From Zymoseptoria tritici IPO323 (Eukaryota > Ascomycota > Dothideomycetes > Mycosphaerellales > Mycosphaerellaceae): a stretch of DNA of 64,000 bases. Each line of letters begins with the position of its first letter. The first letter of the stretch is position 1. Where the stretch lies: positions 1,488,001-1,552,000 of the forward strand of contig NC_018209.1 in NCBI RefSeq assembly GCF_000219625.1, in the 5' to 3' direction. The notes under the pieces were generated by a model. The model saw nothing but the letters and a program-made list of their open reading frames with translations. It did not search any database and had not been told where the DNA came from. A program made the position numbers and the translations under genes. Positions 43,516 to 52,317 of the stretch are shown piece by piece.

Positions 43516-44919
43516 ATGGCTTTCCGCATCTCGAGCGAAACGATGCGCGACATGTCTCTAGTGTCAATGACGACTCGACCAGATGGCACCTCTGCGGACA
43601 TGCTCGTCAGCGGTCCGGCAGACGCAATCAACAAGCTCCGAGGGGCATTCAACAACGAGAATCTGGCCCTCCCAACTCAATACTTTGACGACGGCAAGCA
43701 AGCATTCGACCTCGCCGTGGACTACCAACTCAAAAGGGGCACATTTCCCACAGCTCAACACTTCGGAGAATTTGAGACTCTCATCAACCACGGCATGCAG
43801 TTCACAGAGTGCGAGAACATCGCGGAAGAACTCATCGCGCGGTTCAGAGTGATCACACCACCAATCGTCATCGGAGGATTCGACATCAATTCGACTCTGA
43901 AGCAACTTCGCTCAGTCACCAGGGCGCACCATGAAGAGCGGATCTACGAGATCGGCCTCATCACCCAGATTGCAGGTTCCGTGGCAGATGAAGTGACCCT
44001 CATTCCTTCATTCCCTGGCATACCAGCGACTGATGTTATGTGGATGGTCCGTCGTATCGAAGTCACCTCTAGCGGATTTCGGATCGAGCGCTGGGGCGCG
44101 CTGGAGCAGACTGCCGTGGCAGCACAACAACACCAATCACCTCCGCTCACCTTGCCAGCTTCATCAACACTACCAACTCTACCAACTCTGCCATCTCCAT
44201 CGGTGAAGTTGGCACCAGCGAGTACTGTTCATGCGGAGACCTCAGCACTCTCTGCGCAAGACGGCTTCAAGAGATTCGATTCCGACCCAGAAGATGATGC
44301 TGGTGAGGATTCAGCTGCTACTAACGTCGCTCCAGTCGCTGGCACAGGTCCTCAAGTCTATCAGACCAACCTGAGTGATCTTCATGTCTTACCAGACCCA
44401 GCAATCGGAGCGAACCTTACCGATGACCAGCTTCTCGACGGTCGTGTCGACCCAGACAAGATTGTCGGCAGCATGATCTTCCGCCTCGCGCTGACCCACC
44501 ACACCTCAAACCTGCAGACACGAATCAATGCACTCTACGTCTCCCGAGGCCTTCCAACGCGTGGCCGCAACACCTACACAAAACGTGTCTCCAACGCCTT
44601 TGATGCCCGCGCCGAGACGATGGATCCACGCGACGCGAACGGAACATCAATTCCAATCGGTGTCATGAAGTATCAATTCGACTGCTTTCGCTACGAGCGG
44701 AAGTTGAGAGATCGTAAGCCGAACATGGCAGATTACGAGAACAAGGGCAAGAAGAAGGAGGATTGGTCAACACCTAAGAATCCCGTCCGCTCCAAGAAGC
44801 GTAAGGAGGCCAAGATGGTTGACAGTGGAGATGCCGGCAACGTCGGACCACCTTTGAGGCGCGGTCGCAAGGCAAAGAAGATGAAGCTGAGTCCTGAGAG
44901 TGACGATGAGGAGACCTAG
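43516..44919 (+). CDS. Paralog 5 of the 'IGIT/ILSG' family
   Basis: A single exon of 467 aa. I use ATG 43516 (MAFRISSETMRDMSLVSM, context TCGTCATGG); the frame is open to 43306, but that part is leader containing an intron-end-like block. The N-module is 'VSGPADAINKLRGAFNNENL' with 'AVDYQLKRGTFPTAQ'. The middle module is 'EERIYEIGLITQIAG', 'VTLIPSFPGIPATDVMWMVR'. The C-module is 'LTDDQLLDGRVDPDKIVGSM', 'IFRLALTHHTSNLQTRINAL', 'YVSRGLPTRGRNTYTKRVSN', 'QFDCFRYERKLRDRKPNM'. The tail contains RRGRKAKKMKLSPE, an AT-hook-like RGR core inside a basic stretch, then acids. Close to paralog 6 along its whole length. Confidence 0.87.
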   Translation: MAFRISSETMRDMSLVSMTTRPDGTSADMLVSGPADAINKLRGAFNNENLALPTQYFDDGKQAFDLAVDYQLKRGTFPTAQHFGEFETLINHGMQFTECENIAEELIARFRVITPPIVIGGFDINSTLKQLRSVTRAHHEERIYEIGLITQIAGSVADEVTLIPSFPGIPATDVMWMVRRIEVTSSGFRIERWGALEQTAVAAQQHQSPPLTLPASSTLPTLPTLPSPSVKLAPASTVHAETSALSAQDGFKRFDSDPEDDAGEDSAATNVAPVAGTGPQVYQTNLSDLHVLPDPAIGANLTDDQLLDGRVDPDKIVGSMIFRLALTHHTSNLQTRINALYVSRGLPTRGRNTYTKRVSNAFDARAETMDPRDANGTSIPIGVMKYQFDCFRYERKLRDRKPNMADYENKGKKKEDWSTPKNPVRSKKRKEAKMVDSGDAGNVGPPLRRGRKAKKMKLSPESDDEET

Positions 44920-45477
44920 GCAAGAGCAGGAGAACTACAATATCGAAGGAATGAATGAACATCCGACACACCAATCATTGGCAGAAGAGGACATGGATAC
45001 CCGAGGAGATTGCAAAGTGAAGGTCGAAGGAAGATCGCTATGATAAACGGCGATGAAGAGTCTGCTGGGATATGCACATGGCGTTTGACCCCTAGCTCGG
45101 ATCCAAGACACGTTCGCTAGAGGTACAACGTAAACGAGCGTATAGCCATTGAATTTTGATATTAGCAGCTTCCCGAGGCAGCCTTGAACTTGAGACATAG
45201 TCATCGCAGTATAATTAGACTAACCTTCTGTCTTCGAGCAAACATACAGCGCTGTATAGCAAAGTAGCAACAGATCGTAGCAAGCAGAAGACAGTACTTC
45301 AAGTAGTCCGCACTCGCTTGATCCATCGACGTTCCTACCGTAGCCTTCTTTCCAGTAGCATTCGCAATGCGCCGTATACTCATACCACTTCATCCCCTCA
45401 TGCATGCTGTCCAATAATGGCGACGATTCTGCAAAGCCTCAGATATCGAGGGGTGGTACACTTCACTTCCCCGCGCA
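44920..45477. other. Spacer between paralogs 5 and 6
   Basis: About 560 bp without a supported gene; short ORFs on both strands lack any feature. Confidence 0.6.
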
Positions 45478-45520
45478 ACTTCCTAATCGGGATGTTGACA
45501 CAGAAAAGCACGCTAGTGAC
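45478..45520 (+). promoter_or_regulatory. Shared two-part upstream element, copy before paralog 6
   Basis: ACTTCCTAATCGGGATGTTG, then after ACACAGAAAAG the block CACGCTAGTGAC, ending about 220 bp before ATG 45741. Flanked upstream by CACTTCACTTCCCCGCG. Confidence 0.8.
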
Positions 45521-45710
45521 TTTCTCCTGCGCTTTCCCAGCGTCGCGACTTGCAAACTCCTTCGCCCTTCAACTCAAAACTCCATTCATCCTGCCCACTC
45601 TCATCTTCTACCACAGCTTCGCTCTACCGCCCCCAGCCTCACAAAACTCCACGAGTTTTATCCAAGTATCTCCCGCCCTGCGTGTGCCTCCTTTCCACTC
45701 GCTCAGTCTG

Positions 45711-45730
45711 CTGACACTTCACCTCCGCAG
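45711..45730 (+). promoter_or_regulatory. Intron-end-like block in the leader of paralog 6
   Basis: CTGACACTTCACCTCCGCAG, 10 bp before the start codon, differs from the paralog 5 copy at only two positions. A possible donor is GTATCT at about 45666, giving a 5'UTR intron of about 65 nt. Confidence 0.5.
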
Positions 45731-45740
45731 ACGAGCAATA

Positions 45741-47147
45741 ATGGCTCCCTTCACCACGAACGGATCAAAATCAACATACTCCCAGCTCTCGATGCCTACC
45801 AGCCAACACGTCGCATTCGCGGACATTCTCTTCACCGGCTCTGACGAAGCGATTGCCAAGCTCGGGAGCGCGATTCGAGATGAGGGGCTCCGACTGCCAC
45901 AAGACTGTCAAGATTCCTGGGAAAATGCGCTTGCAGCCGCCATTCAATACCAGACAAGGAAGAGCACATTCCCTGCAATGCAAGACATCAACGCACTCAT
46001 TGCGGAAGCGGAAACAATGGCTGACGCGCCTTTCGCCGAGTTCGACAATATGATCATGGACGCTACATCGACTGAGGGCTCCATCATACCTCCTGTCAGT
46101 GGAAACGGCTTCAACATCGAAGAAGCCTTGAGCCTGCTTCGGAGTGTGTCCTGGGCATACTTCGAGGGACGTGTGTACGAGATTGGCATCGTCACCCAGC
46201 ATGCAAACCTCGCTACACATGAGGTGGATCTCCTGCCTTCGTTTCCTGGAAGTGTTCCACCGGCAACTGACACGCTGTGGATGACACGTCGTCTGGAGAC
46301 CACTACAACTGGTGAAGTCATTGAGTCGTGGGACACCCTCCTCCCAGCCGCCCCTCAGCAGCAATTCCTCGCACCACCGCCGTTGCCAATCGTTTCGACT
46401 GCAGCAGGTCAAGCAGGCCGCGTCGATCAGAGCTCACCGATTCTACTCCCCCGGAGCAACTCAGTGGAGCCTGTCTCCGAAGTAGAGTCCGATCCTGAGG
46501 GTGAGCTGGACGCCACCATGCTGCCCAACACTGATCAGACCGGACAGCCAGTCAAGCTCGCCTTGTCTGATCTCCTCATCTATCCAGATCCCTCGGCTGG
46601 CGCTGGTCTGACCGACGAGGAGATCCTCAGCGGCAATAATTTCCATCCTGATGCTCTCGTGGGTGATCTGATCTTGCGCCTAGCCTTGAGCTACAAGACA
46701 ACGACTCTGATGGACCGCATCAACGAGCTTTACGTTACAGCCAAACTCCCGACTCGTGTCTACGGGTCATACACGAAGCGAGTAACTAACGCATTCCACG
46801 CTCGCATGAAGAAGCTTGATCTGCGCGGCGCGAACGGCGTTCCCCTTCGATACAACACTCTACGAGCTCAGTTTGATCGATATAAGAATGAGCAGAGCAT
46901 CAGAAAGCGTCCGGGGAATGAGTCCGAGTACAAGAACAAGGGTGTCAAGAAGGAGGATTGGCAAGTCTCGAAGAAGGCCCGACGCTCTAGGAAGCGTCCG
47001 GCCGCGGGAACGACGGACGACGTGGAAGATGGAGAGACCACGGGTCCTCCTTCGAAGCGCGGCCGGAAGTCGAAGAAGGCGAAGTTCAGTCCTGAGGAGG
47101 TCGAAATGGAGTTGGAGGATGGAAGTGACCGAGCAGGCACATCCTGA
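45741..47147 (+). CDS. Paralog 6 of the 'IGIT/ILSG' family
   Basis: A single exon of 468 aa from ATG 45741 (MAPFTTNGSKSTYSQLSM, context AATAATGG); the frame is open further upstream, but that part is leader. The N-module is 'FTGSDEAIAKLGSAIRDEGL' with 'AIQYQTRKSTFPAMQ'. The middle module is 'FNIEEALSLLRSVSWAYFEG', 'RVYEIGIVTQHAN', 'VDLLPSFPG', 'TDTLWMTRRLE'. The C-module is 'LTDEEILSGNNFHPDALVGD', 'LILRLALSYKTTTLMDRINE', 'LYVTAKLPTRVYGSYTKRVT', 'QFDRYKNEQSIRKRPGNESE'. The tail has SKKARRSRKRPAAG and KRGRKSKKAKFSPEE, parallel to paralog 5, then an acidic end. Confidence 0.87.
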   Translation: MAPFTTNGSKSTYSQLSMPTSQHVAFADILFTGSDEAIAKLGSAIRDEGLRLPQDCQDSWENALAAAIQYQTRKSTFPAMQDINALIAEAETMADAPFAEFDNMIMDATSTEGSIIPPVSGNGFNIEEALSLLRSVSWAYFEGRVYEIGIVTQHANLATHEVDLLPSFPGSVPPATDTLWMTRRLETTTTGEVIESWDTLLPAAPQQQFLAPPPLPIVSTAAGQAGRVDQSSPILLPRSNSVEPVSEVESDPEGELDATMLPNTDQTGQPVKLALSDLLIYPDPSAGAGLTDEEILSGNNFHPDALVGDLILRLALSYKTTTLMDRINELYVTAKLPTRVYGSYTKRVTNAFHARMKKLDLRGANGVPLRYNTLRAQFDRYKNEQSIRKRPGNESEYKNKGVKKEDWQVSKKARRSRKRPAAGTTDDVEDGETTGPPSKRGRKSKKAKFSPEEVEMELEDGSDRAGTS

Positions 47148-47796
47148 GCGTAATCTTTAATTGGAGACGCGGTTCCCTCGCATTGAAGGGCAGGTGCGGG
47201 AACAGCGAATATTTTTCTTTGATGGCTGACGTTTCGGGATTCTTTGATGGCTGGAGTTTCGCGATTTAGCGTTGAGATTTGGGCATGATACATATCTCTG
47301 CTTGTGCAGTACATACAAATGAGCAACGACTTGCATGATGACACGAGTGATTGTGATGAGTTGTATGGTTCCCCGTCTTACGACCTATCACGATGAGCCT
47401 CCTAGCGTACGATACGGCTACACAGATGTTTCGAAAGCTTAGAATGCGGTGTCTGAAACTTCACTTCCGTACCAGTACATACCATCTACAGCTGCTGAAG
47501 AGCTCAGATTCCTCGTGTGTGAGATTGCGGCTGATGGAATTCCTCTCAAAGCTCAAGCTCTAGTGTCGTCGGACACCCCTGACTCGGCCCGCACTTGTTT
47601 CCAAAACGAAAAGTGCGCCAACGGCTTTCTATACGTTGCCTACGCACTGTGTCAAGGGATTCCAATCCACGTCCACCTCATCGCCAAGTTCGTCACCGGC
47701 GCCAGCTGCCTCATCACCGGTCTCGTCCGATATCTGCGTCGACATCCACGAACCAAACCACCACAAGAAGCAGCTTCTCTGTTGCGCATGCCCATA
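47148..47796. other. Spacer between paralogs 6 and 7
   Basis: The shared element is not recognisable here, but AACTTCACTTCCG (near 47460) and CTCTAGTGTCG (near 47560) resemble decayed parts of it. The paralog 7 frame is open from 47449, but that part does not resemble the family. Confidence 0.45.
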
Positions 47797-48585
47797 ATGG
47801 CTCACAACGCTCCCACATCCGCACTTGACGGCGCACGGCCTATCGTTGCTCAGGTACACAAGGGCGGACCCAACGGACCTTCCATCATGGTCAGCGGATC
47901 TTTCGACTCTGTCCTCAAGCTCTACAAGGCCTTTGGGGAAGGACTCCACATTCCAACTGAGTACGAACAAGATGGAGAGACAGCTGGACTCATGGCTTTC
48001 GACTATCAAATCGACAAAGGCACCTTCCCAACCAAGGAAGATTCGGTTGCACTGGACCTGCACGACGCGCAGAATGTGATCATGATATCTGCAAAGTTCC
48101 GTGCCCAGATGGAAGCCACGATCGAGGGGTTTGGATCTTTCCGACTCTCGGTCACACCTCAGATTCGAGCCAACGATTTCGACGTCGACTCCGCACTCTC
48201 GGCACTCAGAGACGCATCGCACGCGCTTCAGTTCAGGCGTGTCTTCGAGATTGGCCTCATTACTCGACGTGCCGACAACACCATCAGCAAGATCGACCTC
48301 ATCCCCTCTTTCCCTGGTGTCGAAGCGACCAACACCGTGTGGATGGTCCGCCTGCTCCAGACGAATGAGAGCGGCGAGATCGTCGGCGAGCTCTGGAGTA
48401 CACTTCAGCCACGCCGACGGAAGCAGAAGGATGTGGTCAAGAAGGAGGAGGATGCTGGAGAGGATGCAGATGAGAAGAAGCAGGCGCCCCAGGAGCGTCT
48501 TCATCTGGCCGACACTCAGGATGCTGCGGAGGAGCATGTTGTGTATGATGACGAGAAGGTTATCGTGAAGAAGGAAGAAAGCTAA
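47797..48585 (+). CDS. Paralog 7, short form lacking the C-terminal module
   Basis: 262 aa from ATG 47797 (MAHNAPTSALDGARPIVA); an ATG three codons earlier is also in frame. The N-module is 'VSGSFDSVLKLYKAFGEGLH' with 'FDYQIDKGTFPTKED'. The middle module is 'RANDFDVDSALSALRDASHA', 'RRVFEIGLITRRADNTISKI', 'DLIPSFPGVEATNTVWMVR'. Both are well conserved. After 'LWSTLQPRRRKQKDVVKKEE' the protein goes straight to an acidic, lysine-dotted tail (ending KVIVKKEES) and stops; the linker and the whole 'EEILSG...RINALY' module are missing. The tail is open and in frame, so this is a clean architecture change and not an obvious frameshift. It could act as a partner or competitor of the long forms. Confidence 0.8.
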   Translation: MAHNAPTSALDGARPIVAQVHKGGPNGPSIMVSGSFDSVLKLYKAFGEGLHIPTEYEQDGETAGLMAFDYQIDKGTFPTKEDSVALDLHDAQNVIMISAKFRAQMEATIEGFGSFRLSVTPQIRANDFDVDSALSALRDASHALQFRRVFEIGLITRRADNTISKIDLIPSFPGVEATNTVWMVRLLQTNESGEIVGELWSTLQPRRRKQKDVVKKEEDAGEDADEKKQAPQERLHLADTQDAAEEHVVYDDEKVIVKKEES

Positions 48586-49341
48586 GGACTGGACGAGATG
48601 AAGAAGAAGGCGTCATATGAGAAGCATATTCACTTCAACTGCATCGGCGGTGAAGTAGAGGAGCGAATCGTACATGATGGCGACTGACTTGTTGGATGTT
48701 GAGGATACGAATCGACGAAAACAACAGGCGATTGGCCCCAGTTACTCCTTGCAGGACCCAAAGCAGGAGACTGCACACTTGCGGTCTTCTTGAGCGAGTG
48801 TAGCTCTCGCTGGCGTTTTATTTCCAGGCTTGAGTTTACAAAATTCGATGCACATTCTGCATTGGCAAAAGCATGTAGTCAGAGACTTGTTCACAAGGCA
48901 ATGCAAAGATAACGATGCGCGTAAGAAGTTCCTACGATGTAACGTGGGGCGTGCTTTCTCTTGTCCGTTATGGACTCTCTCAGAGGAGACTTGATCGAGG
49001 TATACAGGATTAGTAACGGAGCCTTCTGCGCTTCCGAGACACCAGCAGGGAAAACATGCCCCGATGTCTTTGAGCGACCGGTGTCCTATTGCAGAAAGTG
49101 CTACCTCCTTCTCTGCAATCGTACATGAAGGTCAAAGCAGCATATAGCAAACTTTGCAGCTGTCTCATATAGTCTCAGTGAATCTCCTTTGACTCCCTAG
49201 GTCTTACAATCGAGCGACAACCTCGCTCTTATAAGCAGTCGCAACAATGTACCGTATATCGTCGACCGCTTGTTTGTGTTCGTGTTTGGGGCGGAGGTCT
49301 TTCCTCGGAGTCTCAGGCATCCGCAGGGCAATTCACTCACA
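48586..49341. other. Spacer between paralogs 7 and 8
   Basis: About 750 bp without a supported gene. I did not recognise a relic of the missing C-module of paralog 7 here. Confidence 0.5.
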
Positions 49342-49386
49342 CTCCTTCCTAATCGGGACGTTGGCATGTGAGACCGCGCTAGTCAT
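49342..49386 (+). promoter_or_regulatory. Shared two-part upstream element, copy before paralog 8
   Basis: CTCCTTCCTAATCGGGACGT, TGGCATGTGAGAC spacer, then CGCGCTAGTCA, about 190-230 bp before ATG 49573. Preceded by ATTCACTCACA, a diverged form of the CACTTCACTT flank. Confidence 0.75.
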
Positions 49387-49572
49387 TTCTCTTGCACTAC
49401 CTCAACGTCGCACTTGACGACCTCCACCTTCAACTCTTCTTCGCCTATCCTTCATTCAACCTCTGCCAGACTGTTTACAATACCGCGCATCGCCAACAGA
49501 AGTCGTCAACGGTCTGCACCAGCACCTGCAACCCCTTTTCACCTCAGCAACAACCACTTCATCACTGCAAAG

Positions 49573-51135
49573 ATGGACCACGCAGCCTCTGTACCTCTCG
49601 CCGACGCACATATTCCTCTCTCTTCTCTCTCTATGAAGGGCCACCCCAACGGCCGCTACACCAACATCTCCATCACCGGTCCTGCCGTTGCGGTCAACAA
49701 GCTCCGCACAGCATTCGAGGACGAAGCACTCGTCCTGCCAACCCACTACACCTACCAGCGAACTGGAGACGCAGCCATGCAGCGGGCAATGGACTATCAA
49801 ATCAAGAAAGGCACCGTTCCATCATCGCAGCAAGTAGACGACTTCTACAAAGAGCATGGGCCGTCAGACGGCGCTGCTTTCCAAGTCTACGAGGATAACA
49901 TTGCAAAAGGCGCGTCAGCTCGCGACTTGGTGACTCCATCGCTTGCCGCGGATGGTCTCGATGTCGATGAAGTTCTGGGATCATTTCGCCATCTGTCAAG
50001 AGCATGTGGACACCAAAACATCTACGAACTCGGTATCATCACGCAAGAGCCGAACGAGCTCGATCACTCGGTGGGCCTGCTTCCCTCGTTTCCGGATGTG
50101 GATGCCACTGATACCATCTGGATCATTCGCCGACTTCAAGGCCGCTTCCTCGCGCCGCCGCTCGAGCTTTGGAGTGCCCTCTTGCCCTCTCCAAAGCCAG
50201 GTCAGACTCGCAACGCTCCGCCAGCCATGCCAACGTCGCCAGAGCCATCGGCACAACCGCTCAACATCAAGAAGAGGTCCAAGGAGGCTGTCGATTCGCA
50301 TGGACTGAGAGGTCTTGGGTCGGCTACAGAATCTGTTCCCACTTCCAGCCCGGCTACCAATGCCACTCCTCCAAAGAAGACTACAGCATCGTCCTCTACC
50401 ATGCCGTCAGCAATGGCCATGCCACCAGCCGGGATCACCAGCACTTCAGCTCCCATACCCACCACTGCACTCCAAACATCAACCACAGCCCCAGGCAAAC
50501 TCGCCAAATCCGACCTCCACGTCTACCCCAACCCATCCGCAATCGGAACTCTCTCCAACGACGACATGCTCTCCGGCAGCATCCACCCCCGCGACATCAA
50601 ACTCGACCTCATCCTCCACCTCGCACTCTCAAACGACAACAAAACTCTCTTCAACCGTATCAACGCTCTCTACACCTCTCTCGGTCTCCCAACACGCGGC
50701 GAGAGCAGTATCACGAAGTGCGTGAGCAAGGCTTTCGAGGTACGCGCCAAAGAGCTGGATCCGAGGGATGGGACTGGGGTGAAGATCTCGATTGGAGAGT
50801 TGAGAGCGCAGTTTGATCAGTTTCGGAGGGGAAATGGTGCTAGGGCTAGAGGAGGAGATGCGGGGGAGTATCAGTTTAAGGGGATGAAGAAGGCGTTGTG
50901 GGTTGCTGCTGGGCCGTCGAGGAGGAAGGGGAAGGGAAAGAGTGTTGCGAAGGAGGAGGAGAGTGATGACGAAGATGAGGAGGAGGACGGGGAGGAAGAT
51001 GAGGCGCTACTCGGACTTGCGGAAGAGGATGGTATCGACAGCGGGGTGGATGAAGATGAAGAGGAAGATGTGGCGCCGGTCAAGAAGCGTCGTCGTCTGA
51101 TACGGTTGGAGGATGAGGATTACGAGGAGGGTTGA
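49573..51135 (+). CDS. Paralog 8 of the 'IGIT/ILSG' family
   Basis: A single exon of 520 aa from ATG 49573 (MDHAASVPLADAHIPLSS, context AAAGATGG); upstream open frame is leader. The N-module is 'ITGPAVAVNKLRTAFEDEAL', 'AMDYQIKKGTVPSSQ'. The middle module is 'GLDVDEVLGSFRHLSRACGH', 'QNIYELGIITQEPN', 'VGLLPSFPDVDATDTIWIIR'. A Ser/Thr/Pro/Ala-rich linker runs from about 200 to 310. The C-module is 'LSNDDMLSGSIHPRDIKLDL', 'ILHLALSNDNKTLFNRINAL', 'YTSLGLPTRGESSITKCVSK', 'LRAQFDQFRRGNGARARGGD'. The tail has SRRKGKGKSVAKEEE followed by a very long Glu/Asp run, then KKRRRLIRLEDEDYEEG. It closes the array; the next gene is convergent. Confidence 0.85.
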   Translation: MDHAASVPLADAHIPLSSLSMKGHPNGRYTNISITGPAVAVNKLRTAFEDEALVLPTHYTYQRTGDAAMQRAMDYQIKKGTVPSSQQVDDFYKEHGPSDGAAFQVYEDNIAKGASARDLVTPSLAADGLDVDEVLGSFRHLSRACGHQNIYELGIITQEPNELDHSVGLLPSFPDVDATDTIWIIRRLQGRFLAPPLELWSALLPSPKPGQTRNAPPAMPTSPEPSAQPLNIKKRSKEAVDSHGLRGLGSATESVPTSSPATNATPPKKTTASSSTMPSAMAMPPAGITSTSAPIPTTALQTSTTAPGKLAKSDLHVYPNPSAIGTLSNDDMLSGSIHPRDIKLDLILHLALSNDNKTLFNRINALYTSLGLPTRGESSITKCVSKAFEVRAKELDPRDGTGVKISIGELRAQFDQFRRGNGARARGGDAGEYQFKGMKKALWVAAGPSRRKGKGKSVAKEEESDDEDEEEDGEEDEALLGLAEEDGIDSGVDEDEEEDVAPVKKRRRLIRLEDEDYEEG

Positions 51136-51618
51136 AGTTTTTACGACGATCACGAGCAAGGGGAATGAGATGTGTGAGGGCTGAGGAACGATGGCATTCG
51201 AGTAATGATACAGGATACGTCTACCACGGCCAACTCGGAAGCATCACCGCGTGTCAGCCATGGCTGGACATTGCTTTATTGACTTGGTTCCGGAACAACT
51301 TCAAGATGCAATGACAAAGCGAGACATGAACAATGATTTACGAGACAATGAGACGATTAGAGAAGTGTGATACTGCGATGCATGATTGCGTTCAATGTTT
51401 TTAAGCTAGTTCTGCTGTAACACCATTACCTGATGCGAATGTGTCCTTATGATCGTTCAAACCATCGTTCGAGTTCGTGTGTCCCGTCCCGTGAAATTCA
51501 GGAAACCGAAAGAAACTCCATACGCCATCCAACGCCCTCATTAATCAAAATCACTCCTTACAATTTGATACCTCCCACCATCTCCGTCTCAATACTCACC
51601 ACTGTCTCTCTTACCCTC

Positions 51619-52317
51619 TCAATACCCACCAGGTCTATACTCCCTAGTCTGATACCCTCCATACGGATTATACCCACCACCCAAACTCGACAGATCCACA
51701 CCTCCATACTCCGACCCACCCGGCGAAGCACCACGACGACTCGACGAGTGAGAAGGACGACGCTCCGGCTGCACACTCCTCCCATAACTCGACGGCTGTT
51801 GACGACGTCCACTTCCCAAGTAATCCAAGTCATCGTATTCACGACGTGGAGAACGCGAGAAGTCAGGCAGATCGTACGATGAAGACCCGCCGTAGCGAGG
51901 AGCAGGCTCACGACGTGACCCCTCTCGACGACGCGACGACTCGCGAGGAGCGGAGAGCGGACTCACCGGACTGCGTGGTCGACGGGAAGAACTGCGAGAG
52001 TAGTCGGAGTAGCCGAGTGGACTGACGGGACGCGAGCGGGTGGATTGGAAGGGTGAGCGGGAAGAGGTGTACTCACGACGAGGAGGGGTGATGGGACGGG
52101 CTGGACGGCGGGAGGAGTGAGAGCGTGAGGGTGTGGGGGTGTCGTAGATGGATGGTGGGAGGAACTCGGCGCGGCGGTCGCCGGAGAGCCAGGGGCGGAT
52201 CTCGTCTAGGGAGGAGAACTGAGAGGGGAAGGGTTCGGGGGAGTGGGCGCGGCGGGAGGAGGAGGAGGGTTTGGAGGAGTGCTTTTTTGAGGAGCGGAAG
52301 AGGTCGCCGAAACCCAT
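51619..52317 (-). CDS. Ser/Arg/Pro-rich low-complexity protein
   Basis: A single exon of 232 aa from ATG 52317 (MGFGDLFRSSKKHSSKPSSS); the frame is open upstream but Pro/Thr/Asn-rich and probably leader. The short conserved-looking part is 'FSSLDEIRPWLSGDRRAEFL'. The rest is dense in Ser, Arg, Pro and Tyr ('SRSHSSRRPARPITPPRREY', 'SSSRRPRSPVSPLSAPRES'), ending in a Gly/Tyr-rich 'GGGYNPYGGYQTREYRPGGY'. SR and SP dipeptides suggest phosphorylation and a disordered, perhaps RNA-associated or cytoskeletal role, which is inference. No RNA-recognition motif is present. Confidence 0.6.
   Translation of the reverse strand: MGFGDLFRSSKKHSSKPSSSSRRAHSPEPFPSQFSSLDEIRPWLSGDRRAEFLPPSIYDTPTPSRSHSSRRPARPITPPRREYTSSRSPFQSTRSRPVSPLGYSDYSRSSSRRPRSPVSPLSAPRESSRRREGSRREPAPRYGGSSSYDLPDFSRSPRREYDDLDYLGSGRRQQPSSYGRSVQPERRPSHSSSRRGASPGGSEYGGVDLSSLGGGYNPYGGYQTREYRPGGY

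Noticed and set aside
47449..47796. N-terminal extension of paralog 7
   Set aside because: The open frame upstream of 47797 does not resemble other family members, and the Met at 47797 aligns with the start region of its paralogs.
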